Shown here: positions 49,586 through 62,755 of the stretch, in pieces
Position numbering within the stretch: the first letter of the stretch is position 1
How the letters are laid out: each line of letters begins with the position of its first letter
NCBI RefSeq assembly: GCF_037975245.1
Contig: NC_092570.1
Coordinates: 2,995,501-3,059,500, forward strand
From: Apostichopus japonicus
Taxonomy: Eukaryota; Echinodermata; Holothuroidea; Aspidochirotida; Stichopodidae
Direction: 5' to 3'
DNA: 64,000 nt
Notes under the pieces: model-generated
What the model saw: the letters and a program-made list of their open reading frames with translations, nothing else
Told to the model about the DNA's origin: nothing
Database searches by the model: none
Translations under genes and position numbers: made by a program

Positions 49586-51490
49586 TTTGAAACTTAATCT
49601 CACTCCACTGGCTAACCGTATGCAACAATTATTGCTACTTAGAATTTTTGGTGGTCATGTATATGCTTCGTACTATCTGAGGCGGTTAAGTTGTCAGACT
49701 GCAAGTTCCCCTGAGATAAATGCCAGTCGTCAATCACTCATTAGCAAAGTGCATGGGCTATGATTCACTGCTTTAGCTGCAATAGGTGTTTCCATGGCAT
49801 TAGATTGTTTAATATGTTCTTTTATCAACACACTGTTAATTCACACCTTGAGTATAGGAGTAACGGAATGCCTAACTTAGGTCTTTTAGGACAGTGTTAC
49901 TTGGTTTCAAGTTCTGTCACAAAAACTATACTACAATTTGGTTAACCTGCTGGCTAGCACCATAAAGTGTGGTAGTATTCACCAGGAGTTCTACACAAAA
50001 AAAAGGCGATTGAACAAAGTTAAGTCTTGGCTAGCCTAGTAACAAGAAACATTACCTAACATTAGACCTTGGCCATTAATACTATTACTAGCCTCAGTCT
50101 GATATCAGTTCTGCATAGGCAAGTATTACTCAATACTAGCCTAGTACTAGTAGTACTCTATTACTAATAACTACTGTAATACAGCAGCAGGCCAGACTAG
50201 AAAATGCAGTAAGTGTACTTTCGGCAACGGAAAGTGTGTTGATCCCACGGCTAGAAGAAAGGCACCAAAAAAGGACTAATTCGTGCTGGGTCAATCTCGA
50301 TCATAGACTTCTGATAAACGTAACTGCGTCGAAGTGTTGACACATAGTCCTTTCTTGGTTTGTCTGCCAAGTTTATTGAATATTCGATGTAGTAATATTA
50401 GACATAATGCGATTCCAGCTACCTAGCTGTGTACGTGTATTCACTGTATTTGTATACAAACTGAACATGCTTCGCACCAACACAGTTACATGTAAATGAG
50501 TATGGAACGCCAACAGGATAAATAGTGAACGATGAACATTATTTTGTATTACAAATGTGGTGGCGTTTCTGACAATATATATTTTGTAATATAAATCCAT
50601 CATTACTAAAGTAGGTTATATAGTAAATTTTCTCTTCTACTGTAAATATCCATCCAGTCGCTGTACTTGTAAACCTCAGATGTTTGACCACGATAAGTTT
50701 TCAAAGAGATTAATTAAGAGCAAATCACTATTAAGCACTGTGGTCTCTTTGTGGTCCCCTTTGAACATGAAAATACTACAGTAACAATACAACCAAATAC
50801 ATATCAAACATAAATCTAAAAGTAAAACAAAATTAAGAGCTCTATTCTTCTTCTTTCAATGTAGTACTAACATATTTATTAATTGCTGATCGGATTAATA
50901 GAAGTCTGAAATTTGGCAGGTATTGAGTTCATTAAATACAATTAGTATAATGGAATGTTTTAATATAGCAATTTGTCATTACCTGGGAAACTCGCAAAGG
51001 TCGTTTTAAAAGATGATTCCTACTTACTAACTTTTGAGGGCGCATTATTCGGGAAGGAATAGAATTCCTTAATAGGAACTCTCGTCTAGAACAGAGCCGT
51101 ATGACGATCGGTTCTAGACGATTCTAGCACTTGGTCGTTGGTCCGTAAATCTGCTTGCGTAAACTGGTCACATGCATTGGACATGACGTCACAGAAAGCA
51201 TAAAGATTGTGACCGGAGAAGAAGTGACACTCACGCTGAATTTGTTTATGGAGTCTGATGAATAGTATGACGTCATACTGTATGTACATTTACTTATCTG
51301 CGGAGGTAAACAAACGGCCTTCAATTGGATATTGGAAATATCCAATATATATATATAGGCCTAGCTAGCTGGCCTATTTTTGAATGACCATACTGATACT
51401 GATGGTTTGCCTTATTAAATAATATGTTTATAACCCTAGTAAGGACATTATGTAATTTCATTGTCCTTGCAATCTACACGTGCACAAACC
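49586..51490. other. PPM1L promoter side, non-coding
   Basis: Intergenic sequence upstream of the PPM1L-like start codon. It should hold the promoter and 5'UTR, but no core promoter motif stands out and no exon is supported. Confidence 0.4.
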
Positions 51491-51789
51491 GGTGCTGTGG
51501 CCGAATGGATAAAGGCGGTGGCATTTGAAGCAATGAGGCTTAGCAATCGGGAGGTTCCGGGTTTGACACCCGGCCGGGTCATAGTAAGATGGGTTTTTCA
51601 TCCAAAGAGTAATCTACGGTTTTCCCATCTGAAATGACTTTCTAAAATTGAAAAGATTCCAAATTTGAGTTAAAATGTTGAATTGGAAGCCACCCGACGT
51701 GTAAGTTGTAATCCATAAGCCCTTGCGGGTTTCTCCCACATTTGTGGTCGCTTAAGCGTCGTAAAAATAACTGCTGATAATTATTATAA
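51491..51789 (+). mobile_element. tRNA(Leu/Ser)-derived SINE
   Basis: The head GGTGCTGTGGCCGAATGGAT has an A box TGGCCGAATGG (51498-51508) and a B box GGTTTGACACC (51560-51570). The long spacing between them is that of a class II (leucine or serine) tRNA with a variable arm. The acceptor ends do not pair, and a non-tRNA body of about 200 bp follows to a TAATTATTAT-type tail, so this is a SINE rather than a tRNA gene. A short ACACGTG occurs near both flanks. Confidence 0.75.
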
Positions 51790-52256
51790 CACGTGGGGGA
51801 AGGGGACGGGAACATACATGTCCTCCACACTTTTGGAGCTATGGGGAACATTACACAAAATATCACACACAGGCCTCCAATAAAAAATAAAAACGTCATG
51901 AAAATCACTCCATGTATAAGAAGAAAAGGGTAAGTCGGAATGTTCAGTGCTGGCAATTATTGCCATTAATATCAGTATTTTGAAATCCAACATTAAAAGC
52001 TAACGTGTCCCTACAATTGTTATCAAAATATTTCGGGTATTGATAACAGCGTCAAATATGTTGTAGCATGACGTCATTCCGCTTTCCATGTGACGTCAAG
52101 TTTTTCGATTTATCTGACTGGTTTCGCCCCCTCCTCCCCCCCCCTGAATCCACATCAGACAGCTTTCTACGCATATGGCAATTTACTTGAAACAAGGTAC
52201 CTTTTGAAGCCCAAAACAAGACCGTGAGCACAGTATGGCTCCCCGCCCAGTGCAGA

Positions 52257-53344
52257 CTATTGTTCAGGCGCGGCGGAACGGAAAAATTATTGGGGGGGCT
52301 AATGTGTGGAGACTATCTAAGCGGAGCGCCACCATCGGTTGGCGCGGAGCGTGTAATAAAATTTTGGTTTTTTTCAAACCCCCAGATGGCCGGAAACGGC
52401 ACTTCCCGAGTGTTTTATGCTGCGAATACCTAGCCCTAAAATATGGGTCTCAAGCCTGCAGTTTCTCAGATTGCACGTAAAAGTCTGTAAAAACCGTAAT
52501 TTGTATATTCGATGGTGTTTTAAGAGAGTATCTATTACTCGTAGTGTACTCGCAATGACGTTTTTGAGGGTAGTAAGGGGAGTGGCGGAGCTAGGGGTAT
52601 TGGTCAGGGGAGGGGGCAAGAGTGGTATGTACGGGCGCTTTCGACACTATCTAAGCGGAGCGCCACCACAGGTTGGCGCGGAGCGTACAGAAAAATTTTG
52701 AGTAAAGATACTCCCTAGATTGCAGGAAATTACCCTTTCCGGGCCTTGCTAATTTGCAGATAAACGGAGAATAAATAGGTGTCGTCGCCATTTTGTCGGA
52801 AAATTACACCAACAGAATATGACAAATTTCAATAGGTATATGAGAGCGCAATAAAATAGTTAATAATCGCGAATAAGTAAAAAGTTGTGAAAAGCTGAAA
52901 AGGGCGCCAGCAGTCCATTTGAGTCCGTCGGGGGGGGGGGGGCATCCGCCCCTGACTGTATATATGGACGCTCCGCCACTAAGTAAGGGGATGTTGGAGA
53001 ACTGGCTGAAATGAGGCAAGTCATTGGCCTAAGACGAAGTTGTGTTACGCTTACCGGTACTCACACTCACTGCTTCCACTTTTCCCGGGGCGGTTGGGGT
53101 GACAATGTGGTCTATAGCCAGGGGACGGGTCGAGGGTCCCCCAGCAATTACTAAAATTATTACACCTATAGTATACGTGTGCATCGGACAGACCGACAAG
53201 TATGCATTGAAAAATGGGCAAATGCACGTTTCGGAGTCTTGGTAAATATTGGGGGGGCTTATCATGCATTTGCCCCCTCAACTTTTTCATTGGGGGGGCT
53301 GAGCCCCCCACAAGCCCCCCGGTTCCGCCGCCACTGCTATTGTT
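52257..53344. mobile_element. hAT-like element with 8-bp target duplication, host of a nested element
   Basis: The element proper is 52265-53336. It starts CAGGCGCGGCGGAAC and ends GTTCCGCCGCCACTG (imperfect inverted repeats). It is flanked by identical CTATTGTT at 52257-52264 and 53337-53344. CAG/CTG ends plus an 8-bp duplication fit hAT. GGGGGGGCT-type runs lie just inside both ends. It has no transposase ORF. A second element is inserted at 52581-52981; without that insert and its duplicated target bases it is about 660 bp. Confidence 0.85.
52581..52981. mobile_element. nested MITE with AGTGGCGGAGC ends
   Basis: About 400 bp with 11-bp perfect inverted repeats AGTGGCGGAGC (52581-52591) and GCTCCGCCACT (52970-52980). 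It is flanked by identical AGTAAGGGG at 52572-52580 and 52982-52990. The 8-9 bp duplication again fits a hAT-type mover. It sits inside the 52265-53336 element and is therefore younger. It is non-coding and carries the AGCGGAGCGCCACCA module also present in its host. Confidence 0.9.
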
Positions 53345-53706
53345 CACCCTCCCCCATCTGAGCCACCACCATGTGTACAATCTTCACAAGTCACAGGACA
53401 AAAGTATCGTGTCCCTTTCTTATTCTTTTACTGCTCCTCCAACAAAATGTTGGTGTCTCTCCAACTCAGAATCCCTGCCTTTGTGGCGAACTGTGGAGCA
53501 AAGAAATTCATTTCTGTGCTAAAGAGCTAGTGGCACCATTCGGTAATAGCTCCATGGTGGCACAGACCACATCAATTCTGTGGTGAAATACGCAATGGCG
53601 TCCTTCACTTTCGGTATACCTATTTCAGTGAAATGAATATCTTTCCTTTTGGAATTTTATCTTTGGTACAAGCGTGACGAAAGCGCTTAGACGGAAGATA
53701 GTTATA

Positions 53707-56614
53707 ATGGCGAACACAACTTACGTTGCGTACGCCTTGGCGTTTATTATTTTGGGTATAATATCGTTCAGAGAGTTGAGCCCCTCTGTTGAGGCCAAAT
53801 CAGACTTTAGAAAATCGTCTAGAATTTCTCATTTTACAACACCAACTTTAAAATTTATGTATTGGTAAGCAATAAGTCAGTCGCTTTGTATAGCGCAGTG
53901 TACAGGCTAACACTACAGTACACTACTAGTTATACAGTATCATAGCGGCTAGTATAGGTTTAAGTTATCCTAACATGAGCAGTTAACTTACAACGTAGAG
54001 TTAGGCCCAACTTTGGACATGCATATACTGTAGATCATAGCACTAGTACTACTACTGGTACTAGGCTAGTAGAAGTGACATCGTCGGGCTAGTAGTTAGT
54101 GATGGGAATCGACGGGAAAAGTAACAACTCCGTCCAAGCAGTTTCTACCCGGTCCGGAAATTTGTAAAAATCATCAAGACCTAGCCTAGGCGAACATCGT
54201 TCTCCATTTTCAGTTAAATTTTTATTTGCATTAACAAAAGGGAGGGAAGCATCAATGAGCATTTTTTCTTAATTTCATTTGTTAGTGATATTTCATTATA
54301 TTTAGATGTGTTTAGGCAAGGTATAATTTGTTACTATTCCCCACCTGAGAAAGTTTTGATCAACTGCATTTGCACACTGTATTGTATTGCCTAAGTTATA
54401 TCTCTGCTTTGCATTCTTTGCCCACTTTCAATCCAACAAAATTTTACCTTTGTAGTAAAAATGTACTATATGGCACATCATAAGTTGACCACCTGTGTTG
54501 ATTTTAGTGGAACTGTTCCACAGAAGATGAAGGGAACTTTCCCTAATAAAATCAAGCAAAACCTTATTGGACCATAATTACGCACTGGACATCCACATTA
54601 ACAATAAGGGTTGAGTGATGTAGTTTAACAGACTTTAAAACTAATCGATTAATAGCCGGGATCTCCTTTTGAAGTGCTAGCCTTACTGTGCACCGCAATC
54701 AAAAACAGGATGGATATGCCTAGGAAAAAATTTTCCCTAGAAACTTCTGAGGCTTTTTAACTACTTTAGCTAACATACAGTATCTTTAATAAAAGTCTCA
54801 TAACCCAACTTAGTAATTTCCAGTGCACACTGAGTTCAAAATAGCCATTTTATAAGATCTTTAGGACTCTTTCGTTCACGAGTCATCTAGAAATCCGTTA
54901 TGAAAAAGCATCATAGATACAGTAGCAAGAATATAAAATAATCACTTCTCAATTCGCAGTGTATCGTGAGGGTACAGGAACCTGTTTCAGCAGTATTCTA
55001 ATCGCCTTAACCAGCAATATCCTGGCTTGACCATAGAGGGAGGCAACTTCGATGCCCATGTGGTCAGACGGTATCTGGCTGGAGCCTTAGGATTTCTGAA
55101 ACTTGCTGCCATCATCATGGTTGCCACTGGCAATAATCCCTTCACCTTCCTTAATATGGACACCCCAGGCTTTTGGAATTGGGCTGTAGAAAATAAGGTA
55201 CGTGTTCAGACTCCCCTCATAATTATTTGAAAGGAAGTGTTTTAATTGTGGTAGCATCATGGAAACAATGTTTTGCAAAAACCTAGGACCTGTTTGAGTT
55301 TGATGATGTGAAAATGATCCGTCCAGGATGAAAAGGAGTAGCACTATTGGATTGAGATATTTGCTGTGTGTAGCTGTTGTGAGCTTAAATTTGTATTATA
55401 CAAAATGGTTCAAACATATAAATGTCAGTTTGACATATATACAGCTGTGGTGAAAAAGAGGTGCTTAACCATTTGGTGATACTCATCAGGCAACAGCAGG
55501 TACCAATGTTTAGTTTTCTTACTGTGCAAATGGTCTACCTGTACCATAAACCCTAACAATCCAAAAATTATTTCAGCACAGCTAAGGTTTGAAACTCACT
55601 ACTAAGTTGATGAAAGAATCATACACTTTAACATACAACAGTCACTTAATTTATATCTTATTTTATTCGTATATATTTTATTTGTTTCTTTCAGATATAT
55701 GCCTGCATGATGTTATTCTTCATCAGCAACGCAATTGAAACCCAACTCATTTCAACAGGGGCCTTTGAAATTACCCTCAATGGTAAAAATACCAAAAATA
55801 TTCTTTTCAATTCATCAGTGTGTACAGTATATATCATCAACCAGATTTACAACCATTTCCTTTACACTCAAGGAATTACGTTGGCATCCCCAATGTTAAT
55901 ATGCGCATATAGATTAAAAAATTTCCATCTCTTTGACTTCTGAACCATAGAATTTAATTCTCCACAGAATATACAAACTTTCCTCTAACAGTGACAAATA
56001 GACCTCCCCCCCCCTCCCATTCATCCATTCATGTCACCTTTCCAGCCTCGAGTCTGATTGTCTCACATGGAGACCTATGGTGATTTCGGTTTACCAACAC
56101 ACAGTTAATTCAACCTTTTCAGGTTGAATTTTTCACCCTACCAGACTTGTCTTTATTGTAATTCCTTTTTTGGATTTTCCTTGTAATTACTCTTAAACAT
56201 AAGCTATAAACTGTAGGGTTACCTGTAGCAGATATCGAAGCTCACAGTATCTCCTTAAGATTCCTTACCCTTCATATATACAGTATATATATTTCTTTAT
56301 AAGAATGACTACCAAGTTTGTACATTTGACTGCATGTACACACACAACATGGTTCAATAGCACAAATGACTGATCCATCTCTGCTTTCACATAATCTTTC
56401 TGTGTCATTGAAGTCCCAATCAAAAACCTTCTGTATTTTCCATTGTTTTCCATTTCCATGATTTCCATTGTTTTCCATTGTTACAGATATGCCAATCTGG
56501 TCCAAGTTGGAGTCTGGGAAAGTACCACAGTACCATGAACTGATCCATATCTTGGAACAGAACATGCAGATGACCATCGACCCAAGTATGTCCTCTCAAA
56601 CAGTGCAGTCCTAA
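53707..56614 (+). CDS. SELENOT: selenoprotein T (4 coding exons, UGA = selenocysteine)
   Basis: ER-membrane thioredoxin-fold oxidoreductase. Exons: 53707-53864, 54960-55197, 55695-55782, 56487-56614, totalling 612 nt or 203 residues; human has 195. The start ATG at 53707 precedes a hydrophobic signal sequence (YVAYALAFIILGIISF). The split codon TG|T opens CVS-U-GYR, the family redox motif, with in-frame TGA at 54967-54969 (residue 56). Family blocks follow: QQYPGLTIEGGNFDAH, a membrane-associated LGFLKLAAIIMVATG, NPFTFLNMDTPGFWNW, ENK-IYACMMLFFISNAIE, STGAFEITLN and DMPIWSKLESGKVPQ. The stop TAA (56612-56614) is three bases before a donor GTAAGT at 56618, so the 3'UTR is split by an intron whose likely acceptor is the CTAG at about 57021-57024. 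The in-frame GTG at 53674 is not needed. Confidence 0.97.
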
Positions 56615-57098
56615 GAGGTAAGTTTCTGTACATAGTTTCCCTGTTGGGTCCGAAAACCGATTGATTTTGCTTTCAAAGGAGCGTTCCAGGCATATATCTC
56701 TGTTTAAAGGACGACTTGATACATGTAGCCTTACATGAATGCTGCTTAAACTGATTAATTGATGATAATGATGGTGACGTTGTCAGGTTCTAGGAGCAGG
56801 CCTTAATTTCATTTCAAATCCATTGTTTTATATATGTTCTAATTACTCAACCAAACCATCTTTCATGGTCAACTTTTCTGTTGGTTAGGTTTTGAGTGAA
56901 TCGGTATATTTTACCGGTCAGCGGATAAACATCTTAAATCGTATATTCGTAGGATTTTCAATAAAAAAAATATTTAAATTCAGGTTTGGAGATTTATCAT
57001 ACCTTCCCCCTATTTCTTTTCTAGATTCATTCCTGGCTAACTTGGCCTTTGACCTCTCAGAAGGATAGACGCAATCACCCCTCTGCTTACCTAGTGTG

Positions 57099-57153
57099 CC
57101 TGGATGAAGGCTTAACCAGAAACCCTCGTACGAGGTTTGGTTAAGCTGGAAGG
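57099..57153 (+). promoter_or_regulatory. SECIS element of selenoprotein T (form II)
   Basis: This hairpin lies in the 3'UTR. The 5' quartet is ATGA (57104-57107), followed by helix II GGCTTAACCA (57109-57118) paired with TGGTTAAGCT (57138-57147). The conserved AAA (57120-57122) comes 12 nt after the quartet. A small top helix CCTCG/CGAGG (within 57124-57135) marks it as form II, and the 3' quartet side is GGA at 57148-57150. It recruits SBP2 and EFsec to decode the UGA at 54967. Spacing and conserved bases fit by eye; no folding was run. Confidence 0.85.
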
Positions 57154-60100
57154 ATTAGCTGCCACCAGTGAGAAGTGGGATGATTGCCAGATCTGATTGG
57201 TCCCTATTAATTATTCATTGATTTTATGTTGATATATAATTTGCATATGTGAACAATTCATATTATTATAGTAGTTGGGCATGGGAAATGTCAGCTACAT
57301 ACATACATTCATTTTTTCATTCATTCATTCATTCATTTTATGGTTAGGGTAAGGTCTTGCAAGCATAATTATGACATAGCAGTAATTTATAGAATTTTTA
57401 AGCTGTTATGCCAAAAAAAAAAAGATTTGGGTAGTAAGTTGTATAAGAATGCAAGGTGAAGAGGATGGTGTGAGATATTTGTACTACAGTGTGTATTATG
57501 ATCTATTGAACTTCTTACAGATGGAACTCGTTTGTGGTACTCATCTTGAGAAGTACAATCTATTTGTTATAATTATGATTCTGATTGTGTTACATAATAC
57601 AAATAAAAGTTTCTCACACATTTTAGATATTGATGTATTTTACAATCTTGCATAAATAATATCATTGGCTAAAGTGACAGTTTCCAAACTGTTTCTGTGA
57701 TCAGTTCTGTTTAATACTCAGAGGGATTCACATATTTTGCCAGTAACCCTTGATAACATTTTTGACCACCTAGGATAATTTTGCACAAACAAAACCTTTT
57801 TTTTTTTGGGAGACCCTATTATTGTCATCTGTCGAAGGTTATATGATAATCTATTCTCACCTAGTCCTTGGCATAGATCCTTTACAAATATGAACATTGC
57901 CTTTGGATGTTTTGTTATGAAGATGTGGATAGTTGAGTGAGCAGTGGGTTATCTCCAACAGTGGATTGAACTACATCTGTGGATTCAGTCAATTTCAGAT
58001 TGAAACTAATTTGCCAACAGAACATTGTTACAGTGGTGTTCCTAAAATACAGTATTTGCACGATATATGTCAGAGGGCCGTAACTTTGGGACCATTCTGA
58101 TTATTACATAGCTAAAGTTGTCTGTGACTTTAAGTTTGTATCACGGAACAATCTTTTGGGGGGGGGGGGGGTGTTTCAGGCAAAATCTGAATCAGTGACC
58201 TGCAGATGTTTCCAAACATTTGGTGATTTGGGCATGGAATGACCCACCCATTAGGCAAAGAAAGAGAAGCCTTGTTTTTTATTGTCTAGGTCAGAAAGTC
58301 ATTGTTGTGTAGTCATAGGTAAAGTGATTTGCTTTCTGTGTGAGTGCTATAATTGTATTAGTTCAGTTGTGTTTTGTTTATGCTTTAAAGTTTATCATTA
58401 TATCAGGGAGTTTGCATTAAGCTTGTCATTAAATTAAAAAAAATAGAATATGTCCATGTGTAGAAAACTTTAAAAAGAAAATTGGAGAAAAAATTTGAAG
58501 AACATCAGTCAAAATAAAATCATGATGGAAAATATGCCTCAAGAGTTTCTTTTCTTTGTAAGAAACTGTCTTTGTTTATCAAGGTACTCCCTTGAAATTC
58601 ACATATCTTATAACCAGTGGATAGTGCACCTCAGATTAGCCAATAGGTAATCTTTAAAATGAACATTTTTAAACATTGTAATTCTATTTCTCAGACTTCT
58701 AGATTCTGTACAAAAACTTGATACGATTACTCTCACTCGTGTGACCTACAAATTTTTACAGAAATAAGTTGCCTCACTTCTCGAAGGAAGTGAAAATATG
58801 TAGAACAGAACGACTTGTCCAGTTTGCTCAAAAATATTCAAGAATTTCAAACAACAGTCACTGATATTCAACCTTAAATAAGCATCCAATGGAGAATTCT
58901 CAAACTAAATTTGAGATCTGTTTGATTTGGATTACCTTACAAATCACCCCTCAAAGAGTTTGGGACAAGTGGAACCTCTGTGCCTTCTGTACCACAATAT
59001 TCCATCAATATTCCAGAATTAGAAGAGGTTTTTCTCTTTTTTTACAAAAAGTCACCATAATTACAAGTTTTTTAAGAAGGCACATTTGATTTACTTTTGC
59101 AACAGAAAGGGCATTTTAATTTCTATAAAACAAGTAGGAGCAAGGGTTCTTGTTTACCAAACAAGGGGTACCTTGTATTTCTGAGAAGGGGTCCACTTGA
59201 GGTCTTTCACAAAACAGGGTTGGGCGGGGGATGGGAGGGATGAAGAGTGGGTGTTCACCCTAGCTGTGCCAGCCATGGGTTTCCATTTTGAAAGGGACCT
59301 GTGATACTTCAACTGATGTAACACATGTCAATGTTACAGTCTCAATGTAACAGGGTTAAGCATGGACAAAGTTATCAGGTTTTTGTACCCAAGCTCTACC
59401 TTGGGTAGAACTTTTTGTCTAGAGTTCATTACACAGTGAATATTGAATTGCTTTAAGGACAGTGATATTGTATAAATATTATGGACACTGCATAAAAAAG
59501 GATGACTTGTAAACCTCAGAGAAATAACATTGAAGACTACAAATGACGATCTGAGAGGTATGTTTTTTTTCTTTTTGTCTACCATTTATTAGGGGGTACA
59601 TGATTCACCCCTTCCATCCTGCTGATTAAAACACTCGATGTTTTTATATTAATGACGAAACACCCCACACAAGTTTCGGTATTTAACCATACCATATCTT
59701 GTCTAGCTGTTTTCAAATGCAAAACGTATATACAGACCAAAGAAAGTTAAACCTTGATAGTTTTTAATTTACACGTCACAAACTTTGGAGACCACGACGA
59801 TGAAGACACACACACGCGTGGGAGCAAGATGGACAATTGTAAAGAATAGACTGTGCATTATGTGTGTGTGTGTCTTCTGTCATGGCCAACTAATAAACAT
59901 GATTCAATATTAATATGCATGCATGCAAAGTTATTAAGCTGATAAAAAGTCAAAAAATTAAATAGCATTTACATGACAAAAGAACGGCTTCAGAGATACC
60001 ACTCTTTAACGTTTATTGCAAACAATTGACGGGAAAGACGACGAAACACGGAGTGGCCGGCTCATTCTGTCCATGAGACCTCTGCTAATCCTCTACCTCA

Positions 60101-62755
60101 TAGATCTCACTGAAAACGTCAAACTCGGGGAGTGTCTCCCCGGGCCCCACCCTCCCCCCCAACGCTTCTCCCCTCTGCCTTTTTTTTTTATAAATGGATA
60201 CAATTTGAAATCTTGTTGTATTTGTAGCTTTGAACATAACTGATGCTAAAGCATGTTTGCACTTTGAACTGTAATTACACGACATTATTTCCAAAACAAC
60301 AGTTGATTTTTTTTTTTGCAAGTATGTTTTTCTTTTTGTAACAACTGTACATAAAAAAAAAGAGCACACCAATGTTTGTTTAAGATGAAGAAAAAGAGAG
60401 GAGGGTAAAAATACTGATAATAGTAAATACTAAAATGCCCTTTTTTTGTAGTCACAGAGAGTTTACCCAAGAATCAAAAAGTTTTGGAATGGATTTTACA
60501 GAAGTCAATTTTTCAACCTATCAAATTGCTAACCAAATTTTTTATGTGGTGAAAGCTTGCATGATAGTGCAAATAGTGGCCTATTTTATTGACAAAATTA
60601 GCCTGTCAAAGATTTGAGTGGAGCTGGGGTGAGGGCATCTGGGGGGGTGGGGGGATGAGGGAAGCAGACTGGTCAAATTACCCTCAGCTGGCAGACTTAA
60701 TTTGCAATCAACATAAATGCAGACAGTTTACCTCTGTAACAGTCCATGTCCTGCTCTAGCCAGTGTAGGAAATTTATCGAGTTACTCAAACCAACATTTA
60801 CAGATTACCAGTATTGCCCCCCAACCTAATATGCCAGAATGTCTATTAATGGTCACCCAAATGCTCAAATTATTTTACAGTAGTCACCCACACTGAGACA
60901 TTCAATTGTCTTTCTTCTTCTTTTCTTTGGAGCATCACAACAGCTGGTAAAGTACTTTTTAGCAATTTCTAGCATTTTTTTAAGCATTTCCTAGCTAATT
61001 TAGCATTTTCTAGATTCCTAAATTTTGGGTCCAATACTGAATGCCCTTTTATCCTTCCTTTAATCAATACTGCATTGTAGTAGCTTGAAATGCCCCTGCC
61101 TTCCCCCCCCCCCAAAAAAAAAAGAAAAAAAAAAAGGATAAGAATAACAAAGGCTCATGAAAATACCACTCCAATTTACAACTGTACAGATGAAACTGCA
61201 AATTTCTAATTTACAGCCATGCTTCAATGGCATACTTATGGGGGAGGGGGAGGGGGTGGGGAAGACAAAAGATTCAAACTTTTTCATTTTAGTCTGTAAT
61301 AAAATGGGAAAATTAGAGGGTTAAAATTTTGCATATGATATCAGTATGCATAATAATACTCTAACAATATTGACTCAAAATATTGGCAATAATAAAACTT
61401 TACAAATATAAACAAATATGAAAAGAAAGAAACTTGTGAAAAAGGATCCCTTTAAATCACCTTCCTATATGTACCATGTATGACAAGCTTGAAGCACAAT
61501 GAAATGGATTCATAACTGAGCTCGTCATTTCGACAGCCTCTATATACCACTCAGGGGAACCCTTCACCTCGAGGTCACCTTCAACGAGAAGTTACCAGTC
61601 ATGAATATGCATATTACATAATAGAGCTGAAACATGATGAACACCCCCCCTACTGAGAGACTGTAGCCAGAAAGGAATATTTCAACTGCTAGTGGCACTT
61701 GGTAATCCAGAACAAGATTAGTTGGGAAGGGTGGGTGAGGGAAGGGGTTGGTGGGGGTAGAAGTGGAGGTGAAGTTTATCATAATCATCTCTTTGATGCC
61801 GCCTTTAAATGAGTAGTGGTTCAACCAAATATCAAAATGTTATTGCATCCACCCTTTCACCCACCCCCTCCTTTACCCCTTTTGAAAACTTCTCATTATG
61901 GTGTCTTTGCTTTAATAATGACATGATTTCCATCACCATTACAAACAAGGTATTCTATGATAATAGGTCAACCACTTGAGACTTTTAATGTCTGTATTTT
62001 AGACTTGATCCTTAACGTTTGATCTTTGTATGGTCGTGGTATCTGAGGCTACAATAATATTCTAATTTGAGCGTTACCTAATTTGAAATCTGCTACTAAG
62101 TGGTGTCTACACAAACTATATGTCCTTGGGCTCTAAGTGTAAACGTTAATATGTTACTTGAGCATTTTTACATTCATCCAAAAAACTCTGAAAATTAACA
62201 TCAGATAATTCATCAGAACCACACAACGAATGAACTGTAGACCACCTACCAGAATTTTATTAATTCCGTTTATCTTTTTGCTTTTAATACGTAGTAAATG
62301 GTTCTCAATGAGCACTCATCTTCGCCCACTTTGGTTTTTATAGGTTGGTTATATAATGATATATAGCTAAACATTCATGTTACCTCATAAATATTCATAG
62401 AATCACAAAACTCTCACACGATGTCACAGAAACTCTACACTGTCGCTGGTGCGCACGACAGAACAGATGAGTACGACCTCCTTTATATATTATCAGCCGT
62501 TCATATTCGAGCGTAGTCAACCTGGGACACTGTGTGGAAGCTCGCATTTTTATAGACACCTAAAAGTTAGGTGCGCAGTAAATATTTAACTTTGTACAAC
62601 CTAAGAAACCAAAAAAACATAAAAAAAAGGTTAACATCTGATTTGGCATAAGTTTTCATCCGTACATCCTTATATCGTCCATACTGCACTGTGATTGGTC
62701 AAGGCTCTGTATGACCTTTGAACCCTGTTGGAAGGTGGTAGTCTCTGCTGAGCCT
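57154..62755. other. SELENOT 3' end and convergent non-coding interval
   Basis: The SELENOT 3'UTR probably runs to AATAAA at 57602-57607. Beyond that I see only AT-rich sequence, homopolymers, an (ATTC)n patch (57315-57335) and G-rich runs (58157-58171, 60640-60655). The end nearest 62755 should be 3'UTR of the GCK-IV kinase; minus-strand AATAAA lies near 62257-62262. No other exon is supported. Confidence 0.5.

Noticed and set aside
49586-49603. Upstream GTG-initiated extension of the PPM1L-like protein
   Set aside because: The ATG at 49585 begins MTLL, as in human PPM1L.
51491-51582. A functional class II tRNA gene
   Set aside because: The ends do not form an acceptor stem, and a SINE body and tail follow.
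53674-53706. Upstream GTG-initiated extension of SELENOT
   Set aside because: It begins with GTG, not ATG; the ATG at 53707 directly precedes the signal sequence.
54967-54969. In-frame TGA as evidence that the SELENOT copy is a pseudogene
   Set aside because: It falls exactly at the selenocysteine of the CVS-U-GYR motif, and a SECIS hairpin is present in the 3'UTR; all junctions and domains are intact.
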